From the NCBI GenBank assembly GCA_050485645.1, contig JBJHBT010000024.1, positions 1 through 57,588 of the forward strand: DNA of 57,588 nucleotides, read 5' to 3'. The notes below the pieces were generated by a model. That model was not told the origin of the DNA and ran no database searches. It saw only the letters and a program-made list of their open reading frames with translations. Below are positions 8,315 through 15,424 of the stretch, piece after piece. Origin of the DNA: JBJHBP01 sp050485645. Lineage in GTDB: Bacteria; Pseudomonadota; Gammaproteobacteria; Steroidobacterales; Rariloculaceae. The position numbers and the translations under genes were made by a program. Position 1 is the stretch's first letter. Every line of letters begins with the position of its first letter.

Positions 8315-10858
8315 TCACACGGTACGCCGCCGGTTGTGTCCGGCACGGCTGGCCTCTGCCCGCAGCGGGTCTTCAGGCCAGTGATGTTTCGGGTAGCGAC
8401 CGCGCAGGTCGCGGCGTACGTCGGCATAGCCGTTCGCCCAGAAACTCGCCAGATCCTGTGTGATCTGCACCGGGCGCCTTGCAGGTGAAAGCAGTTCGAA
8501 GGTCACCGGCGCGCGGCCGCCACCCAGACGTGGCGTGTCGTGCAGACCGAACACCTCCTGGAGCCTCACGGATACCAGCGGCGCGTTGTCGCCGCGATAG
8601 TTCACGCGGATGCGCGAACCGCTTGGCATGAGCAGGTGGGTTGGCGCCAGTTGCTCGAGCTGCTGATACTGATCATGGGTCAGCATGGCACGCAGCGCGC
8701 GGGCAAGCGGTGCCCTGGCAAGATGCTCGCGGCGCGTGCAGCCGGCCAGCCAGGGCGCCAGCCACTCGTCCACGGTCGCGGCCAGCGCGGCATCGTCCAC
8801 GGCCGGCCACGATATCTCCGGAGCGACACGCCGTGCGAACAGGATGCGTGTCCGCAGATCCTCGGGTTCGCCGCTCCAGGGCAGCGACTCGAGCCCCATC
8901 GTGCGCACGCCGTCCAGCATGGCGCTGGCCGCCGCGTCGGGCGGAATGCCCGGCAGCGGCTTTTCTTCCACAACCAGATCGCCCAGACGCAGCACGGTTT
9001 TTGCGATCACCGCCTGTTCGCGCGCATCCCAGGCGACGGATTCGGTGCTGTGCAGCTGATCGCCGAAGTAGGCGTCCATCGCCTCACGTGTCAGCGCGAC
9101 GGCAAGGCGGATCACGCCTTCGCGATCGCGGTCGTCCACGTCGATCACGACAATGAACGGCGAGCGTGCTAGGCCGGATGGTCCGGGAAACCTTGCGCCG
9201 CGGCCGTTCGCGAGCGTGTAGCGCGGCTCGCTGCCGGGCCGGCGACGGCCGATGCGATCCGGATACGCGAACGCGAGCAGCACACCGGTGAGTTCATCGA
9301 TCTGCCCGGACGGCGGCGAGTGTTCGCGATCGTGTTCGACACGCCGCAGCAGGTCGTTGGCCAGGCGTCGTACCCGTCGCGATGCCGGATCGTGTCCTTC
9401 GCTGCGATGCAGTCGGGTGGTGATGTCCGGGTCATCGTCGCGGCGACTGCCGCGCAGTGCATCGTGATCCGACAGCAGCGCGGCGATGTGCGCGCCGAGG
9501 GCGGCCGCACCGAGTCGTTGCGCTGCCAGCAGCATGTGCGCCAGTCGTGGATGCAGACCCAGTCGTGACATGCCCCTGCCTTCGGCGGTGATGCGGCCGT
9601 CGTCGTCGATGGCGCCAAGGCGCCGCAGCAGGTCGCGTGCGCTGGCGAGCATGGCCGCGGGCGGCGTATCCAGCCAGCGCAGCGTGTTGACGTCGGGCGT
9701 GCCCCAGTTCGCCAGTTCCAGCGCCAGCGGTGCGAGATCGGCCTCGACGATCTCCGGCGGCGTGGTCGCCGCCAGGCGCTGATGCGCGCCCTCGCTCCAT
9801 GCGCGGTAGCAGTGGCCGGGCGCCGTGCGTCCGGCACGCCCTCGGCGCTGCTCGGCGGATGCGCGCGAGATGCGCCGCGTGACCAGCCGACTCATGCCGG
9901 TGACCGGATCGAACACGGCACGTCGCACCAGGCCCGAATCCACCACCACGCGTATGCCGTCGATCGTCAGACTGGTTTCGGCAATATTGGTGGCGAGCAC
10001 GACGCGGCGCCTGCCCGGTGCCGATGGTGACAGCGCGGCATCCTGGGCGGTGCTGTCCAGGTCACCGAACAGCGGCAGTACGGTGGTGGTGCCTGGCGCC
10101 GATGCGTCATCGCGCAATGCCTGTTCCAGGCGCTGTTGCGTGCGCCGGATTTCCGCGGCACCGGGCATGAATACCAGCACGTCGCCTTCGGTTTCGGTCA
10201 ACGCCCTGAGCGTGATGCGCACCATGCGCTGTTCGACGGTCTCGCGGGTGCGCGAAGCCGCCGTCAACGACGCGCCGGGCAGCAGTGGCGCGTCCTGGGC
10301 GGCATACTGCGTGGTTACCGGGAACGGTCGACTCTCGCCGGTGATGCGCGCGGCGGCGCCGAGCAGCGTGGCCACGGCCTCGCCATCCAGTGTGGCCGAC
10401 ATCACCAGCACCCGCAGGTCGGGGTTCAGCACATCGCGCGCATCCAGTGTCAGCGCCAGCCCAAGGTCCGCCTGCAGACTGCGTTCGTGGAATTCGTCGA
10501 AGATCACCAGTGCGACGCCTTCCAGTGCGGGATCTTCCGACAGCATGCGTGACAGCACGCCTTCGGTGAGCACTTCGATGCGGGTGGCGGACGATACGCG
10601 GGTGTCCAGCCGCATGCGGTAACCCACCGTGCGGCCCACCGGCTCGCCCAGCGTGTCGGCCATGCGACGTGCGACCGCGCGCGCGGCCAGACGGCGCGGC
10701 TCCAGCATCAGGATCCTGCCGCCGCGCAGCCAGGGTTCGTCGAGCAGCGCGAGCGGTACCACCGTGCTTTTGCCGGCACCGGGCGGTGCCTCGAGCACGG
10801 CCGCACGGCCTTCAGCCAGTGCGGCGCGCAGCGCGGGAAGCAGGGACGCGATGGACAA
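8315..10858 (-). CDS. hrpB: ATP-dependent RNA helicase HrpB
   Basis: DEAH-box helicase of the HrpA/HrpB group, about 847 residues from the chosen start. Motifs in order: Walker A EAPPGAGKST, motif Ia LEPRRLAARA, DEFHERS (motif II), VMSATLDGE (motif III), TNIAETSLTIDG, and QRRGRAGRTAPGHCYR (motif VI), followed by the long HrpB C-terminal region ending near HHWPEDP, which is typical. HrpB may act in RNA metabolism, but its substrate is unsettled. TTG at 10858 gives the normal start (LSIASLLPALRAAL) and has a GGAA upstream. An ATG at 10978 would overlap the upstream hydrolase gene by about 90 bases and adds unconserved residues. Confidence 0.93.
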   Translation of the reverse strand: MSIASLLPALRAALAEGRAAVLEAPPGAGKSTVVPLALLDEPWLRGGRILMLEPRRLAARAVARRMADTLGEPVGRTVGYRMRLDTRVSSATRIEVLTEGVLSRMLSEDPALEGVALVIFDEFHERSLQADLGLALTLDARDVLNPDLRVLVMSATLDGEAVATLLGAAARITGESRPFPVTTQYAAQDAPLLPGASLTAASRTRETVEQRMVRITLRALTETEGDVLVFMPGAAEIRRTQQRLEQALRDDASAPGTTTVLPLFGDLDSTAQDAALSPSAPGRRRVVLATNIAETSLTIDGIRVVVDSGLVRRAVFDPVTGMSRLVTRRISRASAEQRRGRAGRTAPGHCYRAWSEGAHQRLAATTPPEIVEADLAPLALELANWGTPDVNTLRWLDTPPAAMLASARDLLRRLGAIDDDGRITAEGRGMSRLGLHPRLAHMLLAAQRLGAAALGAHIAALLSDHDALRGSRRDDDPDITTRLHRSEGHDPASRRVRRLANDLLRRVEHDREHSPPSGQIDELTGVLLAFAYPDRIGRRRPGSEPRYTLANGRGARFPGPSGLARSPFIVVIDVDDRDREGVIRLAVALTREAMDAYFGDQLHSTESVAWDAREQAVIAKTVLRLGDLVVEEKPLPGIPPDAAASAMLDGVRTMGLESLPWSGEPEDLRTRILFARRVAPEISWPAVDDAALAATVDEWLAPWLAGCTRREHLARAPLARALRAMLTHDQYQQLEQLAPTHLLMPSGSRIRVNYRGDNAPLVSVRLQEVFGLHDTPRLGGGRAPVTFELLSPARRPVQITQDLASFWANGYADVRRDLRGRYPKHHWPEDPLRAEASRAGHNRRRTV

Positions 10859-10887
10859 TAATGCGTTCCGCGCTGCGTCGCCGTGAA

Positions 10888-11745
10888 TCAGGACAGTGCG
10901 CGATCGAACAGCGCCAGCAGCCGCGACCAGGCGCGCTCGGCCTGTTCTTCGTCGTACACGGCTGAATCGGGTACGCACCAGCCGTGGGCGGCCGGGTACA
11001 CCTCGATTTCGGCGGGCAGCCCGTTCGATTCGAAGGCCTCACGCAGCGTGTTCTTCACCTGCGGTTCGCGTTCGTCGTCGTTCTCGGCCACCGCGATCAG
11101 GAAGTGCGCGTCCATCCGCGGAATCAGCAGATGCGGGCTGTCGGGATTGTCGGTTGCCAGGCCGCCGCCATGGAACGATGCGCCGGCGCCGATGCGTTCA
11201 TTCATCGTGGCCGCGGTGCGCATCACGATGGGCCCGCCCATGCAGTAGCCGGTGGTGCCGATACGTCGATTGCGGTCGACGGCGGGCTGCTCATCCAGCC
11301 ATTCCACGAACGCCTGCGCATCGGTGACATGCGTCTGCGCGTTCAGCGACTGCGCCAGCGGCATCACCGTGTTGCGCGTGTCCGGATCGGCGAAGCTGGC
11401 GCCTTCGGGCACCACGGGTGAGCGGGCCGTGCGGTAGAACGGATTCACGGTAAGCACTGAGTAACCGGACTGCGCCAGTCGGCGGCCCATCGCCCGGAAC
11501 GTCGGTCGCAGACCGAGAATATCCGGCCACACCAGCACCGCGGCATGCGAACCGCTGCTCGGATGCACGAAATAGCAGTCGGCGACGCCATCCGGCGTTT
11601 CGATTTCCACATCCGTTTCGGTGACCGCCTGGGCATTGGCCACCGGCGGCAGCAGCGCCATCAGTCCGAGGCTCGCCGATGCGGCTCCGAATTCGCGGCG
11701 TGTCATGTATTTCTTCAGGTCGTCTTCGAAATGTTGATCGCACAT
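10888..11745 (-). CDS. Tat-exported dienelactone hydrolase family protein
   Basis: About 285 residues. A twin-arginine signal is visible at about 14-40 (MTRREFGAASASLGLMALL, then ANAQA as cleavage site), so the enzyme is probably periplasmic. The alpha/beta-hydrolase fold carries the DLH-type nucleophile cysteine in GTTGYCMGGPIV (about 170), an aspartate-containing loop before AENDDER and a histidine in PAAHGWCV. Family members hydrolyse dienelactones or other small esters, and the substrate here is unknown. The gene lies just upstream of hrpB on the same strand and divergent from an MFS transporter, which could carry a related substrate. Confidence 0.88.
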   Translation of the reverse strand: MCDQHFEDDLKKYMTRREFGAASASLGLMALLPPVANAQAVTETDVEIETPDGVADCYFVHPSSGSHAAVLVWPDILGLRPTFRAMGRRLAQSGYSVLTVNPFYRTARSPVVPEGASFADPDTRNTVMPLAQSLNAQTHVTDAQAFVEWLDEQPAVDRNRRIGTTGYCMGGPIVMRTAATMNERIGAGASFHGGGLATDNPDSPHLLIPRMDAHFLIAVAENDDEREPQVKNTLREAFESNGLPAEIEVYPAAHGWCVPDSAVYDEEQAERAWSRLLALFDRALS

Positions 11746-11875
11746 CGGGTCGTTCTCCTGTTCGGCCTGCAGTCTTGCGGCGGCCGGGTCGTGGCGACTT
11801 GTTCTGGCCCCCGAGCGGCGCCTGAGCGCGCCCAGTGGCAGACTATACCCAACACGGGGGCTACAGGGAGCACGG

Positions 11876-13096
11876 ATGCCGGATCAATCTCCAGGGACGG
11901 CGGCAGCAGGGACCGCCTGGCGGCTCGCCTTCGGCGGCACGCTGCTGTTCGCGATGGGCGCAGGTACGCTGATGCAGTTCACGATCGGTGTGCTCGCGCC
12001 GTTTCTGACCGAAGATCTGGCCCTCTCGCGTACCCAGTACGGATCGCTGCTCACCGTGTTTTTCGGGGTGGGCGCGGTCGGCTCGCTGTTCGCCGGCAGG
12101 CTCGTGAATCAGCTGGGCGGCCGTGCCATCGTGCTCGCGATCTTCTGGCTGTCGGCGGCGGGTATGGCGGGCATGGCGATTGCCGCGGGCTATGTCACGC
12201 TGGTGTTGGCGATCGCGGTGGCGGGACTGGGCACGGCGCTGATCAATCCTGGCACCAATCAGCTGATCGCCACGCATCTGCCGCGTGGTCGCCAGGGTGT
12301 GATCCTGGGCATCAAGCAGTCCGGCGTGCAGCTCGCGGCCACTTTGGCCGGTGCGCTGCTGCCGGCCGCGGCCGAGCAGTTCGGGTGGCGAATGGCCGTG
12401 CTGTTCAGCGCGCTGGTGCTGCTTGTGGGGGTGGCGGCGACCTGGCTGATCGTGCCTGCACCCGATGCGCGTCGGACGCCCACGCAGCACGTTCAGTCCC
12501 GTGACAACCCCGGCGGGTTCGTGTGGTGGATGACCGCCTACGGCTTTCTGATGGGTGCGGGTGTCGCGGCGGTGCTGGCCTTTGTGGTGCTGTACGCCGT
12601 TGAAGTGCTCGAATTTTCTCGTACGCGCGCCGGTATGGTGACGGCCTTCATCGGGGCCGTGAGCGTGGCAGCCCGAATCTGGTGGGGACGGGTGGCGGAG
12701 CTCACGGCCACATCCACCGGACCGCTGCTGGTGCTGGCGGTGCTGTCCGTGATCGGGCAATTGATGGTATGGGGCGCGCAGTCACTCGGGGAATGGCTGC
12801 TGTGGGCGGGTGCCGTGGTGTTCGGCGCATCCGCCGCGTCCTGGAATGCCGTGGGCATGCTGGCCATCGTGCGCGAGCTCGCGCCGGAGGCCACCGGTCA
12901 CGCCACCGGCATCGTGCAGGCGGCGTTTTATCTGGGCTTGCTGCTGTGCCCGCTGCTGTTCGGCTGGAGCGTGGACCTGACGGGTCACTACGACGTCGGT
13001 TGGGCCGGTGTCACGGTCGTGTTCATCGGCGCGACCGTCATGACCGCGGTCTGGCATCGGCGAGTCGACTGGCAGCGACGGTCGGGGTGTGGCTAG
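11876..13096 (+). CDS. MFS transporter
   Basis: About 406 residues with roughly twelve hydrophobic segments and the MFS motif-A region after helix 2 (FAGRLVNQLGGRAIV). The inner-membrane location and proton-coupled transport are family knowledge. The substrate cannot be read from the sequence, though the architecture resembles the NimT/CynX-like anion-transporter branch. It is divergent from the dienelactone hydrolase with a 130-base intergenic region that should hold both promoters. Its stop overlaps by 4 bases the stop of the convergent small membrane-protein gene. Confidence 0.85.
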   Translation: MPDQSPGTAAAGTAWRLAFGGTLLFAMGAGTLMQFTIGVLAPFLTEDLALSRTQYGSLLTVFFGVGAVGSLFAGRLVNQLGGRAIVLAIFWLSAAGMAGMAIAAGYVTLVLAIAVAGLGTALINPGTNQLIATHLPRGRQGVILGIKQSGVQLAATLAGALLPAAAEQFGWRMAVLFSALVLLVGVAATWLIVPAPDARRTPTQHVQSRDNPGGFVWWMTAYGFLMGAGVAAVLAFVVLYAVEVLEFSRTRAGMVTAFIGAVSVAARIWWGRVAELTATSTGPLLVLAVLSVIGQLMVWGAQSLGEWLLWAGAVVFGASAASWNAVGMLAIVRELAPEATGHATGIVQAAFYLGLLLCPLLFGWSVDLTGHYDVGWAGVTVVFIGATVMTAVWHRRVDWQRRSGCG

Positions 13097-13275
13097 CGGC
13101 GGCGCCGATGTTTTTTCATCAGCATCAGGCCCGTCAGTATCAGGATCATCACGCCGCAGATGACCAATGCCGTTGCGATCGCGGCTGCGGGGGAGATGCC
13201 GTCGGCCAGCGCAAGACCGAGGCCAATGGATACGCAGCAGATCACCCAGATCGTTATGCCGGTGGTTCTGGACAA
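13093..13275 (-). CDS. Small two-helix membrane protein, possible immunity protein
   Basis: 60 residues: SRTTGITIWVICCVSIGLGL and AIATALVICGVMILILTGLM are two transmembrane helices, followed by a basic tail KKHRRRR. TTG at 13275 is chosen because AAGGAG lies 7 nt upstream; the longer in-frame extension is proline-rich and has no such signal. It lies downstream of the double-glycine peptide gene on the same strand, separated by a strong hairpin. Tiny basic membrane proteins in this position often give immunity to a bacteriocin. That role is an inference from position and size only. Confidence 0.6.
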   Translation of the reverse strand: MSRTTGITIWVICCVSIGLGLALADGISPAAAIATALVICGVMILILTGLMLMKKHRRRR

Positions 13276-13372
13276 GAAATCGCTCCTTCGCTTCGGTGTC
13301 GTGCAGTCCGGGGGCGGCGGCTGCCGTGCCGGACTTGACCGCGCCACGGCCGGCGTGGGCCGCCTCGAAAGA

Positions 13373-13397
13373 TCGGGGGCGGGAAACCCGCCCCCGA
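13373..13397 (-). terminator. Strong stem-loop between peptide gene and small membrane-protein gene
   Basis: An 11-bp G+C-rich stem (TCGGGGGCGGG / CCCGCCCCCGA) with a 3-base loop, followed on the minus strand by a short T run. It could partially terminate transcription after the peptide gene, giving high peptide and lower downstream expression, as in bacteriocin-immunity operons. Confidence 0.65.
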
Positions 13398-13406
13398 CCA
13401 CCGGGC

Positions 13407-13598
13407 TTACTCGATCATGCGACTTTGGAAATACGCGCCCATGTAGTACGTGGATCCGACAAGGCCGATGGACGATGCCGCCCAGCCCGCCAGTCCGCCG
13501 CCCCCGACGGCCTTCGATACCAGTGCGGCGCCGAACAGCACGACCGGTACGAATCCGCCGCCGACCTGATTGATTTCCTGCTGAGTCAGAAGTCTCAT
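13407..13598 (-). CDS. Double-glycine leader peptide, putative bacteriocin/microcin precursor
   Basis: 63 residues. The N-terminus MRLLTQQEINQVGG matches the double-glycine leader pattern (M-R-x-L-x-x-x-E-I-x-x-V-x-G-G) that is cleaved by C39-peptidase ABC exporters. Cleavage after GG would release a core of about 49 residues that is hydrophobic and glycine-rich (SKAVGGGGLAGWAASSIG, then STYYMGAYF), with GxxxG-like spacing typical of membrane-active class II peptides. ATG at 13598 has an excellent AGGAGG ribosome binding site. No C39 transporter is in this window, so export would rely on genes elsewhere. It could also be a signalling peptide. Confidence 0.72.
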   Translation of the reverse strand: MRLLTQQEINQVGGGFVPVVLFGAALVSKAVGGGGLAGWAASSIGLVGSTYYMGAYFQSRMIE

Positions 13599-13790
13599 CC
13601 CTGTTCCTCCTGTTCTGTGAATTGAAGTGGCTTCGCGTGGATCAGACTACGCCGCTCGCGGCTGGTCGACGATGGACATATCCTGATATTTCCGTCAGAA
13701 ACGGTGGTGTGGAACCTGCCGTGAGGGCGTTACAGTGGTGACTGGCTTCATTGAGCGGCGAGGTCTTGGCGTGCCGAAAGGAAGTGGAAC

Positions 13791-13973
13791 TTGAACGTCT
13801 CTCGTCGCGGCGTCGCGGCTGTGTCGGCCGGCATCATGATCGTTCTTTCGACGCTACAGATCCTGCGGGCTCGTGCCGATGCCGAGCCGGTCGGTTTTGT
13901 GCCGTGGATAATCCTTGTGTGCGCGCTGGTGCTGCTGGCGATCGCGGCGGGAGGGATGATTCGCGGGCGCTGA
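13791..13973 (+). CDS. Small two-helix membrane protein
   Basis: 60 residues from TTG at 13791, with an AAGGAAG ribosome binding site about 8 nt upstream. Two hydrophobic helices (VAAVSAGIMIVLSTLQIL and FVPWIILVCALVLLAIAAGG) flank a short polar loop. The family is unknown. It is divergent from the double-glycine peptide gene across a 190-base gap, so a link to that operon is possible but unproven. Confidence 0.5.
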   Translation: MNVSRRGVAAVSAGIMIVLSTLQILRARADAEPVGFVPWIILVCALVLLAIAAGGMIRGR

Positions 13974-14010
13974 CCAATCGGCGGTGCATCGCGCACCGGC
14001 ACGGTCTGGA

Positions 14011-14066
14011 GGCATGCGGCATGCGGCATGCGGTATGCAGCCCGGCGCCGGCGCCGGCGCCGGCGT
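14011..14066. repeat. Short tandem repeats (GCATGCG and GGCGCC units)
   Basis: GGCATGC-type 7-mers repeat three to four times, directly followed by four overlapping CGGCGC units. It is upstream of the rlmI-like gene and could form secondary structure. Such tracts are prone to slippage. Confidence 0.7.
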
Positions 14067-14153
14067 CCTCGCGACCTTCGCGGCGCGGCCGGCGCGGCAA
14101 ACAGCCGTGGGCGATGCGCTATGCTTCCAGGTTTCCGCAAGTGAACCGCCCGC

Positions 14154-15395
14154 ATGTCTCAAGCCGAATCCCGAACCGCAGTGCAATGTGAGGAGTGGCC
14201 GCGCGCCAGCATCAGAAAGGCCGACGTGGAGCGTGTCGTGAGCGGGCATCCGTGGATCTACGGCAACATGATTCACGAAATCGAGGGCGAGCCGCGGAAC
14301 GGCGGGCCGGTTGCGATCGTTGATGCGCGCGGTCGTCAGCTTGGCGCGGGGCTGTACAACGCCGCTTCCCGGATAGCGATCCGGGTGCTGTCGCAGCACC
14401 TGGAGCCGTTTGACGAAAGGTTCTTCGAGCGACGTTTCCGCGCTGCGCTGCGCTGGCGACAGCGTTACATGGCCGACGCCCCCTGTTATCGGCTCGTGAA
14501 CTCCGAAGCGGACTCGCTGAGCGGGCTGATTGCCGATTGCTACGAGGACGTGGTCGTGCTGCAGTTTTCCTCGCTGGGCATGGCTGAACGCAGGGCGGCC
14601 ATTGTCGCCGCGCTGGTCAATGTGCTGCAGCCACGCGCGATCATCGAGCGTGGTGACAATCCGGGCCGACGGTTCGAAGGGCTGCCGGACACCGGCGGCC
14701 TGCTGTACGGTGCGCTGGACGGGCCCGTTGTCGCGAGGATCAACGGGCTTGAATTCGAGGTGGACGTACTGCGCGGCCAGAAGACCGGCCTGTATCTCGA
14801 TCAGCAGTCCAACTGGCAGCGGGTGGCCTCACTGCTGAGTCAGCGGCCCGGTGCAAGGGTGCTGGACTGCTTCTCGTTTGCCGGTGGCTTTGGTCTGCAT
14901 TGCGCGCGTGCCGGCGCAGCCCGGGTGCACATGCTTGACCAGAGCGAAGGTGCGATCGCGGCAGCTCGACGCAACGCGGCGCTGAACGCGCTCACTGGCG
15001 TGTGCAGTTTCGAAGTCGGCAATGCGTTCGACTGGCTGAAACAGCTGTCCGGACAGCCCGGCCGCGCCGAGGATTACGACGTGGTGGTGCTCGACCCGCC
15101 GCCGTTCGCGCCGAACCGCGCCGCGGTGAAAGGCGCGCTGCGCGGCTACAAGGAACTCCATCTGCGCGCGATGAAACTGATGGCCGCCGATGGATTGCTG
15201 GCCACATTCTGCTGCTCGCACCACGTGCATGCGCAGCTGTTCGAGGAAGTGATCGCCGCGGCGGCGCGCGACGCCCACAGAATGCTGCGTCGCGTCGCGG
15301 TATGCGGCCAGTCAGCCGATCATCCGGTGGTCGTCGCCATCCCCGAGACCGAGTACCTCAAGGGCTTCATTTACGAGGTGAGTTCGCGCGCGTAG
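14154..15395 (+). CDS. rlmI: RlmI-like 23S rRNA (cytosine-5) methyltransferase
   Basis: About 413 residues. An N-terminal PUA domain (about 10-90, with VVSGHPWIYGNMI) is followed by a short linker domain and a class I SAM methyltransferase: VLDCFSFAGGFGLHCARAGA (SAM-binding motif I, about 235-255) and VVLDPPPFAPN (catalytic motif IV, about 312-322). This PUA plus Rossmann order and length match E. coli RlmI/YccW, which methylates C1962 of 23S rRNA using SAM. ATG at 14154 is used. The exact target nucleotide is assumed from the family, and other members of COG1092 share the layout. Confidence 0.85.
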   Translation: MSQAESRTAVQCEEWPRASIRKADVERVVSGHPWIYGNMIHEIEGEPRNGGPVAIVDARGRQLGAGLYNAASRIAIRVLSQHLEPFDERFFERRFRAALRWRQRYMADAPCYRLVNSEADSLSGLIADCYEDVVVLQFSSLGMAERRAAIVAALVNVLQPRAIIERGDNPGRRFEGLPDTGGLLYGALDGPVVARINGLEFEVDVLRGQKTGLYLDQQSNWQRVASLLSQRPGARVLDCFSFAGGFGLHCARAGAARVHMLDQSEGAIAAARRNAALNALTGVCSFEVGNAFDWLKQLSGQPGRAEDYDVVVLDPPPFAPNRAAVKGALRGYKELHLRAMKLMAADGLLATFCCSHHVHAQLFEEVIAAAARDAHRMLRRVAVCGQSADHPVVVAIPETEYLKGFIYEVSSRA

Positions 15396-15424
15396 ACCGA
15401 CACCTACGCCCCCGGTGCCGGCGC

